Position numbers and translations under genes: made by a program
The notes under the pieces: generated by a model
Database searches by the model: none
Told to the model about the DNA's origin: nothing
Seen by the model: only the letters and a program-made list of their open reading frames with translations
Origin: Bacteroidota bacterium
GTDB taxonomy: Bacteria; Bacteroidota; Bacteroidia; B-17B0; Aurantibacillaceae
Length of the DNA stretch: 64,000 bases
Direction of reading: 5' to 3'
Assembly: GCA_021155905.1 (NCBI GenBank)
Contig: JAJNBG010000012.1
Coordinates: forward strand, 1-64,000
In this document: positions 26,100 to 33,756 of the stretch, piece by piece
Layout of the letters: every line of letters begins with the position of its first letter
How positions within the stretch are numbered: position 1 is the first letter of the stretch

Positions 26100-26949
26100 A
26101 ATTTTTTGGTATGTTCAGCGTTAATTTTTGAGGCTGATTTATCTCTATGCGAACATAGCTAATTTTAAGGTCTATTTTCTTCTCTGCCTTGATCTCAATA
26201 TTAACATTGTGTGGTGCAAAAACAGAGTCTTTCACGTTAAAATTGTCATAATTGGCGTGAAAACTTCGGTTAGTAGTTACATCTTCAAAATTATTGCTGA
26301 TGATCTTGTAGTTGTCAGGGTTTAAAGTCATCGTTTGCAGAGAGCGTTTCAGAGAATCCTGTCCGCTGGTGATTCGGCGTAATTTCCGTCTGCGTTCGGT
26401 GCCTAACAGGTAACGGCAGTTCTCACGGTCAACTACCGGTTTCATTTTACTGTCATCATCATCAAAATCGGCACTGTTACCAATCAGGGCTGCCTGGATC
26501 AAATCAAAATCAAGATCGGCATTCAAGATCTGGTTGATATAATTAAAGTCTCCTTTAAAATATTGTTTTTTGGTATATACCACCATTTTAACGGTGTCTT
26601 TTGTGATCAATAGTTTGGCAATGTCAATTAATCCAACGGCTTGTATCGAGATCCAGATAGCGCTGTCTTTTTTTATTTTCACGCGCACATCGAGTTTGTG
26701 ATCCTCGCCGTCAATAGTTACTTCCGCGTCAGCTTTGGCGTTGAGCCAGTTATATTTTAATTCTGCTTCTTTAATATGTTTTGAAAGTGATTTAGCTAAT
26801 TTAAAGTTTAACCGGCACTTTCCTGCTGTGTCTAATGATTGGGCAGTAGTTGTTTGCTGCGTATGTTTTTTTGATTTACAGGATAACATAAATACAAACA
26901 TGAAAGACATGCAAAACAAAAGGACGGATATGGATTGTTTTTTAATCAT
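26065..26949 (-). CDS. DUF4292 family lipoprotein
   Basis: A 294-residue lipoprotein: a short basic N terminus, a hydrophobic helix, and a lipobox ending FMLSCKSKK (Cys24). The body fits DUF4292, a Bacteroidota family with a LolA/LppX-like beta fold, as suggested by VTIDGEDHKLDVRVKIKKDSAIWISI and a later DLKISYVRIEINQP. The function is not established; a periplasmic lipid- or lipoprotein-handling role is inference from the fold. It sits between the TPR lipoprotein and the EnvC-like factor and overlaps both, which indicates one tightly packed operon. Confidence 0.85.
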   Translation of the reverse strand: MIKKQSISVLLFCMSFMFVFMLSCKSKKHTQQTTTAQSLDTAGKCRLNFKLAKSLSKHIKEAELKYNWLNAKADAEVTIDGEDHKLDVRVKIKKDSAIWISIQAVGLIDIAKLLITKDTVKMVVYTKKQYFKGDFNYINQILNADLDFDLIQAALIGNSADFDDDDSKMKPVVDRENCRYLLGTERRRKLRRITSGQDSLKRSLQTMTLNPDNYKIISNNFEDVTTNRSFHANYDNFNVKDSVFAPHNVNIEIKAEKKIDLKISYVRIEINQPQKLTLNIPKNYDPIPVKKEKQ

Positions 26950-28693
26950 TTAATTTTTTCTCGCTTATTTTTTTATCTAATAATTCTGAACCGCCACCGG
27001 CAGTTTTTGCTTCCTGCCAGTATTTAAGGGCTTCTTCTTTTCTGTCGAGTTTATATAAAACATCTCCGTAATGTTCGGAAATAGCACTTTTAGACCCTAA
27101 TTTAACGGCTCTGCTTAACCACTCTTCGGCTTCTTTATACTTTCCCTGTTGGTATAAGATCCATCCATAAGTATCAATATAAGAACGGTTATTGGGTGAC
27201 AGCTCATTACTGCGCCTGGAAAACTTTTCAGCTTTTTCCAGTTTTTCTTTGCGAAGCGATAAAAAATAGGCGTAGTTGTTTAAAACAGACGCGTCATCAG
27301 GGTTCACCTTTAATGCGTCATCAAAGGCCTCGTCCGATTTAGGAAAGTTTTTTACCGCATTGTAAGCATTGCCAAGATTGGTGTAAAATTCCAGCAGTAA
27401 AGGTTTATCGTTATACACAAATTCAATCCCGTCTTCCAAAGCCCTGATGGCAGCATCAAACTTTTTTAACTGGGTATTGGCAAAGCCATTGAAATAATAA
27501 GTTAGTGGATTATTGGGAAATAATTCCATGGCTTCCGCACTATGGCTTTCTAAATCTGCGTAAGCGTTAAGATCTGCTTCCACAGCCAATAGCTGCTGCC
27601 ATATTGAAAAACGGCTTTTGTCAATCTGAGTGGCTTTTAGGTATTCTTCCCTTGCTTCTTTGACCTTCTTGTCTTTTAATAAAAAATCCCCGGAAATACT
27701 ATGCGCATCGGCTGAGGCGGGGTGAAGCTTTAAAGTGATGGCGCAAAGCTCCATGGCCTGTTGTTTATAAACAGCATTCACCTCCGATAATTCGTAATAC
27801 GAAACCAATATTTTTATTTTGGTATCCACATCCAGATCCGGATTCTCAAAAGCAATTTTTATTTCTTTATAAAAATTTTCTTTATCGTTTTGTGATTTGT
27901 AATAATCCGCCATGGCTAAATGCACCATGGGATTTCTTGGGTCAATTTTCAAAATTTCCTGGTAGGTACTTAGTGCCTTGTCGTTCTGGGCGGTTTCCTG
28001 ATAGAATTCAGCCAGGTAAGTATAGTACCTTGCTTCATTGGTATTCATCTGGATTAATTTTTTTAATTCCAGTTCAACTTCATTGTTTTTCTTTAACTGT
28101 TTTAAAAGTTTAATCTTGTTTAAGGTAAACGCTTCATTTTGTCCGAATTTTTTTTCCAGTTCATCATAGGTTTTATATGACTTTTCGTAATTACCGGCGT
28201 ACATATATTCAGCTGCAAGGCCTTCATAAAATTCTGAACGGTTAGGGTAATTTTTGATCAACCGTGAATAGACATCTGCGGCTTCTTCGAACTGGCGCTT
28301 ATTGTGCAGGCACTCTATATATAATAACTGATACCATTCATTTTTAGGTTCGTCATTGGCACATTCTTTTCCAAACTTTAAAGCTGTATCATATAAACCA
28401 TTGAACCGATATACATTACCTAATTCATATTTAACTGCAGCAGAGGTCGGATCAATCTTTAAACATTCTTTAAAAAGATTTTCGGCGCTTTCAATATTAC
28501 CTTTCATGCGTTCCTTGCATCCTTCGATAAAATTAAAAGCGAATTTTGCCTGGTCCTGTTCAGAAAGCCCATGTGACTGAACGGTGACAGATTCCTGTGT
28601 TTTGATACCTTCTTTTTTTGTTTTGCAGGAAACCGTCAGTATTACCGTAAGCGGTAAGATCAGATTAAAAAATATGTTTGGATTAAGTTTCAA
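26942..28693 (-). CDS. TPR-repeat lipoprotein
   Basis: This 583-residue protein begins with a lipoprotein signal (ILPLTVILTVSC, Cys23) followed by at least a dozen tetratricopeptide-like helical pairs through to the C terminus, for example DPTSAAVKYELGNVYRFNGLYDTAL and NPDDASVLNNYAYFLSLRKEKLEKA (each 25 residues; conserved pattern W/Y-LG-Y-A-P). TPR arrays are protein-binding scaffolds; this one should sit in the periplasm, anchored to a membrane. Neighbours are the DUF4292 lipoprotein (8-base overlap downstream) and a sugar nucleotidyltransferase (17 bases upstream). A role in envelope assembly is likely but not shown. Confidence 0.88.
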   Translation of the reverse strand: MKLNPNIFFNLILPLTVILTVSCKTKKEGIKTQESVTVQSHGLSEQDQAKFAFNFIEGCKERMKGNIESAENLFKECLKIDPTSAAVKYELGNVYRFNGLYDTALKFGKECANDEPKNEWYQLLYIECLHNKRQFEEAADVYSRLIKNYPNRSEFYEGLAAEYMYAGNYEKSYKTYDELEKKFGQNEAFTLNKIKLLKQLKKNNEVELELKKLIQMNTNEARYYTYLAEFYQETAQNDKALSTYQEILKIDPRNPMVHLAMADYYKSQNDKENFYKEIKIAFENPDLDVDTKIKILVSYYELSEVNAVYKQQAMELCAITLKLHPASADAHSISGDFLLKDKKVKEAREEYLKATQIDKSRFSIWQQLLAVEADLNAYADLESHSAEAMELFPNNPLTYYFNGFANTQLKKFDAAIRALEDGIEFVYNDKPLLLEFYTNLGNAYNAVKNFPKSDEAFDDALKVNPDDASVLNNYAYFLSLRKEKLEKAEKFSRRSNELSPNNRSYIDTYGWILYQQGKYKEAEEWLSRAVKLGSKSAISEHYGDVLYKLDRKEEALKYWQEAKTAGGGSELLDKKISEKKLND

Positions 28694-28710
28694 TAAAGAT
28701 CCTTCTCAAT

Positions 28711-29721
28711 TTATAATGACAGAGTGGTATAATCACTCATGCTCAGGTCTAAAGATTTTCCTTTGACTTCTGCTCCTTCACCAATCATGCTGTTTGCAAT
28801 TAAAGCATGGCTTATTTTAGTATTAGATTGAATGATACAGTTTTTTACAACCCCGTCAATGACTGAACTGTTTGCTCCAATTGAAACATGGGGGCCAACA
28901 ATTGAGTTTTTGATAACCACATTATCGCCAATAAAACAAGGCTCAATGATTAAGCTGTTTTCTGTGATGATATTATATCCTCTCAGTGATGCGCTGCCGT
29001 TTTCGTATTCCAGAACGCGTTGATTTGTATAAACGGTGGCATCTTTATTTCCGCAGTCTAACCATTCGGTTACTTTGCCGGGTGTAAAAGCAATGCCTTT
29101 CTTCTTCATATTCTCCAGAGCATTCGTCAGTTGGAATTCGCCTTTCTCTGTGATATTATTGTCCAGTAAATACTGTAATTCTTTTTTCAGGTTATCGCCA
29201 TCCTTGAAATAATAGATGCCGATAATGGCAAGGTTACTGATAAACGTTTCAGGTTTTTCGACAAAGTCAGTAATAACTCCTGCATCGTTTAATTTAACCA
29301 CACCAAACTGGCGCGGATCTTCAATGCCCTGAACCCAGATCACTCCTTCCTGATCAGTATCCATCACAAAGTCAGCTCTGAATAAAGTATCGGCAAAAGC
29401 GACTACCGTTTTACCGGTAATGCTGTCTTTGGCGCACATGATGGCGTGAGCTGTTCCCAATGCTTTGTCCTGGTAACAAATGGTGCCTTTGGCACCCTGA
29501 TCTTCTGCAATTTTAATTAAGTTATCTTCTACCTCTTTACCAAAATCAGGACCTATGATAAAAGCGATTTCATCTACTTTTTCACCACACACCTTAGTGA
29601 TATCTTCTACCAGGCGTTGTACAATTGGCTTGCCTGCTACTTTAATTAATGGTTTAGGTACAGTCAGGGTATGAGGACGCATGCGTTTCCCTTTTCCTGC
29701 CATTGGTATAATAATCTTCAT
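28711..29721 (-). CDS. Sugar-phosphate nucleotidyltransferase with left-handed beta-helix tail
   Basis: The 336-residue protein begins MKIIIPMAGKGKRMRPHT and continues VPKPLIKVAGKPI, the nucleotide-binding signature of GlmU/RmlA-like transferases. After the catalytic domain (to about 240) a hexapeptide-repeat beta-helix follows (IEPCFIGDNVVIKNSIVGPHV...). This is the layout of glucose-1-phosphate or mannose-1-phosphate nucleotidyltransferases. The exact sugar and nucleotide cannot be assigned. It is the first gene of the run with the TPR lipoprotein, DUF4292 and the EnvC-like factor. A separate RmlA is encoded at 57,087. Confidence 0.9.
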   Translation of the reverse strand: MKIIIPMAGKGKRMRPHTLTVPKPLIKVAGKPIVQRLVEDITKVCGEKVDEIAFIIGPDFGKEVEDNLIKIAEDQGAKGTICYQDKALGTAHAIMCAKDSITGKTVVAFADTLFRADFVMDTDQEGVIWVQGIEDPRQFGVVKLNDAGVITDFVEKPETFISNLAIIGIYYFKDGDNLKKELQYLLDNNITEKGEFQLTNALENMKKKGIAFTPGKVTEWLDCGNKDATVYTNQRVLEYENGSASLRGYNIITENSLIIEPCFIGDNVVIKNSIVGPHVSIGANSSVIDGVVKNCIIQSNTKISHALIANSMIGEGAEVKGKSLDLSMSDYTTLSL

Positions 29722-29753
29722 AATAATGTCTTAATTTTCTATAATAACAAAAA

Positions 29754-29761
29754 CAAATATA
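29754..29761 (-). promoter_or_regulatory. Putative -7 box for the nucleotidyltransferase-TPR-DUF4292-EnvC operon
   Basis: On the minus strand TATATTTG matches TAnnTTTG exactly. It lies 32 bases before the ATG at 29721, with a TTG about 23 bases further upstream. Confidence 0.55.
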
Positions 29762-29865
29762 ATATTAAATATGTGAGTTAATGCCAAGTTTTCGGTGGCA
29801 AAGCTTGTTAATTTACCACAAAAATAAGCGGTTAAATATAAACGAAAATCATAGAAATCAGGAGT

Positions 29866-30654
29866 TTACAGACATCCTGTTCTACCCCCGTCAACAGGCA
29901 GATTAATGCCGTTAATGTAGGAGGCAGCGGGTGAAGCTAAAAAAGCAACCGCATTTGCAATTTCAGATGCCTCAGCGAAGCGCGCCATCGGAATCTCGGA
30001 AATCATTTCATTTGTTACAGAATCCAAAGCGTGACCCGTTTTTAAGGATTTATTTTCAATGATTGCTTTTAAACGCACCGTTGATGTTGCACCGGGTAAT
30101 ACATTGTTTACAGTGATATTGAATTTACCAAGTTCTCCTGCTAATGTTTTACTCCAATTGGCTACAGCAGCACGAATCGTGTTTGAAACACCCAGGTTCG
30201 CCAGAGGCTGTTTTACTGAAGTAGAAATGATATTGATGATCCTCCCGTATTTTGCATTTTTCATATATTCGATGCAGGCCTGCGCAAGAATATGGTTACA
30301 GATTAAATGATTGTTGAAAGCAGATAAAAATTCTTCAGTTTTTGCAAGGGCAATAGGCCCGGATGGAGGGCCACCGGTATTGTTTATTAAAATATGCACA
30401 TTTGGCTGACGCTGTAAATAAGCCTCCACAATTTGTTTTAATTCCTGAGGCTTACTGAAATCAACACATAAGTATGAATGCAACTGTCCGGCATCTGTGC
30501 TCAGTTCCTGTTTGGTAGTTTTTAATGCATCTTCATTACGGGCAATTAAAGTAACGCTGGCGCCTAAATTTGACAATTCCAAAGCGATGGCTTTTCCTAT
30601 GCCCTGCGTACTTCCGCACACAATGGCGTGTTTATTTGTTAAGTCTAAATTCAT
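29866..30654 (-). CDS. SDR-family protein with altered catalytic Tyr and Lys
   Basis: The 262-residue protein has the short-chain dehydrogenase fold: the cofactor loop GSTQGIG (14-20), NNTGG (91-95), and the C-terminal region PGAT...GINLPVDGG. In FabG-type enzymes the catalytic set is Ser, Tyr and Lys in YxxxK. Here Ser144 aligns with the catalytic Ser, but the YxxxK site reads SNTIR (157-161), so Tyr is Ser and Lys is Arg. The protein may bind NAD(P) and act on another substrate, or may have lost redox activity. Annotation as 3-oxoacyl-ACP reductase would be unsafe. It lies three bases downstream of tadA. Confidence 0.88.
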   Translation of the reverse strand: MNLDLTNKHAIVCGSTQGIGKAIALELSNLGASVTLIARNEDALKTTKQELSTDAGQLHSYLCVDFSKPQELKQIVEAYLQRQPNVHILINNTGGPPSGPIALAKTEEFLSAFNNHLICNHILAQACIEYMKNAKYGRIINIISTSVKQPLANLGVSNTIRAAVANWSKTLAGELGKFNITVNNVLPGATSTVRLKAIIENKSLKTGHALDSVTNEMISEIPMARFAEASEIANAVAFLASPAASYINGINLPVDGGRTGCL

Positions 30655-30657
30655 AGT

Positions 30658-31101
30658 TTATTTTCTTTTAGCTTGAAAAAAATCTTTTAAAATGGTAGAA
30701 CAATCATTTTCTAAAACCCCTTTTATGACTGTGGTTTTAGGATGCAATACAATTTGGTTAATCCTGGTGAAGCCTTTTTTCTCATCCGTGGCGCCGTATA
30801 CAATTTTAGTGATGTGTGTCCAATGAAGAGCGCCCGCACACATTAAACAAGGTTCTAAAGTAACATAAAGTGTACAATCATTCAAATACTTTCCGCCAAT
30901 TGAATTTGCTGCAGAGGTAACCGCCTGCATTTCTGCATGCGCCGTCACATCATTCAACCGTTCCGTATAATTATGTGCCCTTGCAATAATTTTATTATCG
31001 GCAACAATGACTGCCCCCACGGGAACTTCATCCGCATCATATGCTTTTCGGGCTTCTTTCAAAGCTTCAGCCATAAAATATTCATCGGAGTATAATTCCA
31101 T
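30658..31101 (-). CDS. tadA: tRNA-specific adenosine deaminase
   Basis: TadA deaminates A34 of tRNA-Arg to inosine. The ATG at 31101 gives 147 residues beginning MELYSDEYFM, which fits the family; an upstream ATG at 31134 would add 11 residues with no family similarity. The zinc site is complete: His55-Ala-Glu57 (TAHAEM) and Pro-Cys85-x-x-Cys88 (TLEPCLMCAG). EVPVGAVIV is also diagnostic. It is followed by the SDR gene with a three-base gap, probably in the same transcript. Confidence 0.94.
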   Translation of the reverse strand: MELYSDEYFMAEALKEARKAYDADEVPVGAVIVADNKIIARAHNYTERLNDVTAHAEMQAVTSAANSIGGKYLNDCTLYVTLEPCLMCAGALHWTHITKIVYGATDEKKGFTRINQIVLHPKTTVIKGVLENDCSTILKDFFQAKRK

Positions 31102-31177
31102 AATTGAAAAAGGCAAATTGTTTATTGCCAGCACATAGATACTATATTTTTAGGAAGTTAAAAATTCTACTTTAATG

Positions 31178-31642
31178 TTATTCAGTAATAATCTCATAGA
31201 CATGAATATATTCGCCAATCCTGCTTTGTTGTTTTGGGTCGGTCGCGTCCCACAAACCTTCTTTTAAAATACTTTTAATTTGTAATGGTTTGCTCATATG
31301 AGTGGTTGAGCCATTATAAGTAATGTGTTTTTCTATGTCATTAATGCTAATGGTTTTTTCATTGAACTTAATAAAGTATTGTTTCCCTGTTTTTTCATCC
31401 AGAAAAAAATAATCATAGGTTTTCAGTTTTTTGCCAGCCTTATTAACCTGGTGTGTTTTTATGAATTTGCCTGAATGACGTTCAGGCGTTGACGGTTGGT
31501 GATCAGCTATTTGGTTGGAGTCATTGATCAACTCCCTGGCGATAGATTGAGCACAAATAAAATTCGGAAGAACTAGACTTAAGATGGAGTATACCGCCAA
31601 TTGATAGTGGGCAATTATTTTAAAATAAATTTTCAATTCCAT
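31178..31642 (-). CDS. Small exported protein, unknown function
   Basis: A 154-residue protein with a hydrophobic N-terminal segment that reads as a signal peptide (core LAVYSILSLVLPNFI, possible cleavage after ICAQ, about 32). The mature part is charged and contains FIKTHQVNKAGKKLKTYDYFFLD and GKQYFIKFNEKTISI, a beta-rich pattern. I recognise no domain. Its start lies inside the end of the zinc-ribbon membrane protein gene (23-base overlap), so the two are likely co-expressed. Confidence 0.6.
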   Translation of the reverse strand: MELKIYFKIIAHYQLAVYSILSLVLPNFICAQSIARELINDSNQIADHQPSTPERHSGKFIKTHQVNKAGKKLKTYDYFFLDEKTGKQYFIKFNEKTISINDIEKHITYNGSTTHMSKPLQIKSILKEGLWDATDPKQQSRIGEYIHVYEIITE

Positions 31643-32570
31643 TTTTAATTAAGTTTGGGATAAGATAAAAAACGAACACAGCGATGGCCGGTAAAACGAT
31701 AAAAATAATAGGTAAAATAACACCGCTGCTTATGGCATCTTCTTTGGCCTCTTCAAATTTTTCCATAGCTTCAATTAACGAAAAATCAGCTTTTGTGCGC
31801 TCATTAGTTACTTTATGATATATTTTCCGGGAAAAATTAACTCTGTAAGTTTCAGCCCCACAATATTGACAAACAGAGCCCACACTTTTTTCTGAAAAAT
31901 GCACTGGTGCTGAACACTGAGAGCAGTTGATTACCTCCTCTTTATCAGTACGTAAATCGCTAACTTTTTCCGGTAAATGTTTTTGTAGTTTCGGGCCAAT
32001 TAACCCTCGTATTACAAGAAAATTTAGAGCCCAGAAAAACAAAGTACCTATAGAGCCTGCGCCAAATGTCTGCAGGAAGGAATAATAAAAGTTTTTATCG
32101 GAACTTCTCCAGGCTTCTTTGTCGTCAGTGATAATTAAAATAATAAATACGGTAATAAACCAGAAAAACAGAAATAATAAGATGCCGCGATTGAAAGGAG
32201 AAGTTATTCTGTTGGCTTTTTTCCAATATTCATAAGCTTTTACAATTTTAGCTTCAATGTCTTTTCTGTGTTTAAAAATAGCTGAGTAATGCGGTGGCAC
32301 ATCCTGTGTTGACCCACAACTCATACACGAGTCATTATTGTCGTCGATAATAAGTATGCTGCCGCAATTGTTGCATTTTAGGGGAGTTAACACTTCCTGT
32401 TGCCTGGTATCTGTTTCTTTTAAAGCTTGTGTTTGTTTTTTATGAAGCTTTCTTTTTTTATTAGTAAGTAACCAATACATCACATAAATTGAAAAGATAA
32501 TTAACACTGGAAATAGCAGAGCTTGAATCACAAAAGTGTATTGAGCAGCTATTTTTAAAATTTCTAACAT
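31620..32570 (-). CDS. Membrane protein with two zinc-ribbon-like Cys motifs
   Basis: The 316-residue protein has an N-terminal membrane helix (about 10-36), a middle pair (about 130-155 and 165-195) and a C-terminal helix (about 285-308). Two soluble segments carry paired CxxC knuckles: CNNC...CMSC (about 61-85) and CSQC...CQYC (about 218-240). These look like treble-clef or zinc-ribbon metal sites. I cannot name the family. Four Cys pairs in a small membrane protein suggest metal-dependent protein contacts or a regulator of envelope processes. It is transcribed divergently from the gene at 32,667. Confidence 0.72.
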   Translation of the reverse strand: MLEILKIAAQYTFVIQALLFPVLIIFSIYVMYWLLTNKKRKLHKKQTQALKETDTRQQEVLTPLKCNNCGSILIIDDNNDSCMSCGSTQDVPPHYSAIFKHRKDIEAKIVKAYEYWKKANRITSPFNRGILLFLFFWFITVFIILIITDDKEAWRSSDKNFYYSFLQTFGAGSIGTLFFWALNFLVIRGLIGPKLQKHLPEKVSDLRTDKEEVINCSQCSAPVHFSEKSVGSVCQYCGAETYRVNFSRKIYHKVTNERTKADFSLIEAMEKFEEAKEDAISSGVILPIIFIVLPAIAVFVFYLIPNLIKNGIENLF

Positions 32571-32666
32571 GAATAAAGTTTATTTAAATCTTTAGCATGG
32601 TAAGATGCTTTTGTTACCTTTTAGCTATTGAAAATTTTATTATATTTAAGTAAATTTAAATAAAAT

Positions 32667-33071
32667 ATGTCAAAAGGATTAATTGTCGCAATTTTTGTTG
32701 GTGTGATATTTATTACTGGTGTTGCCTTCAGTTTTATAACGAAAGGTAATGATATTAAAAAGATTAAATCTAACCCAAAGCAAACTGTATGTAAAGTCGT
32801 TGACCATGATATTCCCAAAAAGAGCAGCGATACGCATTATGGCGTTTGGATAAGATATGAATACGAGGTCAACGGAAGTGTGTACAAGCATTTAAGAAAA
32901 TATTATTTTCCAAAAGATGATGAACAGTATTTTGTAGGCTTGTCATTCCCCTTGATTTATTGTGCGGATGATCCGGATGTGAACAGAATTCTTATTTTGA
33001 AAGAGAATTTTGACGAATTTGATTTACCCCAGCCTGATAGTTTAAAACAGTATAATGGTAAAATATTTTAA
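32667..33071 (+). CDS. Single-pass membrane protein, unknown function
   Basis: The 134-residue protein has one N-terminal membrane helix (about 4-25, MSKGLIVAIFVGVIFITG) followed by a soluble beta-rich part with GVWIRYEYEVNGSVYKHLRKYYF and FVGLSFPLIYCADDPDVN. The pattern 'Y-E-Y-x-V-N-G-x-x-Y' with the later 'P-x-Y-C-x-x-D-P' resembles DUF3592-like domains, but I do not insist on it. A -7-like TATATTTA lies at 32641-32648. A short reading frame follows at 33,103. Confidence 0.65.
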   Translation: MSKGLIVAIFVGVIFITGVAFSFITKGNDIKKIKSNPKQTVCKVVDHDIPKKSSDTHYGVWIRYEYEVNGSVYKHLRKYYFPKDDEQYFVGLSFPLIYCADDPDVNRILILKENFDEFDLPQPDSLKQYNGKIF

Positions 33072-33102
33072 TTTAAGAATAGAGTCCATATAATAGGATC
33101 TA

Positions 33103-33261
33103 ATGAATGGAACGATTAAAATTGCCAATCAGGTATTTCAGTATTTAGGGAAATTAACGATTGATTATAGCAGCGTAACTGATGTGAGAGAAGTTATGGA
33201 ATGGCATGAGAAATGGCAAACAATAACGGAAAGCGTTGCTGAACGGTATAAAGGCAAATAA
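33103..33261 (+). CDS. Short reading frame, 52 residues, unknown
   Basis: ATG at 33103 and TAA at 33259-33261 enclose 52 codons reading MNGTIKIANQVFQYLGKLTI... and ending SVAERYKGK, with balanced composition and no signal peptide. It starts 32 bases after the stop of the gene at 32,667 and runs in the same direction. Coding character is plausible, but a remnant of a larger gene is equally possible. Confidence 0.4.
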   Translation: MNGTIKIANQVFQYLGKLTIDYSSVTDVREVMEWHEKWQTITESVAERYKGK

Positions 33262-33263
33262 AA

Positions 33264-33356
33264 TTAAACTACAGCCACGGGTAGGCCATCGACCTTATAA
33301 ACTTTCCCAGCTTTCTTCAATGCTTCATTCAGAATATTCATCCGGGATAATCCAGT
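33264..33356 (-). other. Possible gene remnant downstream of the VOC gene
   Basis: On the minus strand the frame of the VOC gene continues past its TAA (33359-33357) for another 30 codons, reading TGLSRMNILNEALKK and then AGKVYKVDGLPVAVV before TAA at 33266-33264. The residue choice looks like real protein. It may be the 3' end of a lost gene, an extension cut off by a nonsense codon, or a 25-residue peptide starting at the internal ATG (33341). Confidence 0.3.
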
Positions 33357-33737
33357 TTATTCACTTAGCTTAAACTCAGGATTATAGATAATGCCGATAA
33401 TGTTTTCCCATGGATCTTTAACAGTCGCGACAATAATTTCACCTCCAACATTTTGTGGTTTTTCATGTTCTGTAGCGCCCAGTTGTAAAAAGTGGTAGAA
33501 CGTTTCATTGACATTATTAACTCCCCAATAAGTTAATACACTTTCTCCTTTTTGAATTTCTATTTGTTCCTCGGGTTGAAGCCCCAGTTCATAACCTCCA
33601 ATGTTGAAGCCAACGTAAAATGTTTCGTCAAAATAGGGTTTGGCTCCAAAGGCCTTGCTGTACCATTCTTTAGCATTGTCTATATTCCCAACTTTATAAA
33701 TTGTGGTACGCAGTCCGAGGATTTTAATGGAGGTCAT
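33357..33737 (-). CDS. VOC (glyoxalase/bleomycin-resistance) superfamily protein
   Basis: The 126-residue protein is one vicinal-oxygen-chelate domain: LRTTIYKVGNIDNAKEWYSKAFG, GYELGLQP, and ATVKDPWENIIGIIYNP. The last segment carries the conserved 'DP-x-G-N-x-x-G-x-x-x-N' pattern with Trp-Glu in place of Gly. Members include dioxygenases, isomerases and resistance proteins, so the substrate is unknown. It lies 19 bases downstream of gltX on the same strand. Confidence 0.85.
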   Translation of the reverse strand: MTSIKILGLRTTIYKVGNIDNAKEWYSKAFGAKPYFDETFYVGFNIGGYELGLQPEEQIEIQKGESVLTYWGVNNVNETFYHFLQLGATEHEKPQNVGGEIIVATVKDPWENIIGIIYNPEFKLSE

Positions 33738-33756
33738 TTTTTTATAGAATTATTTT

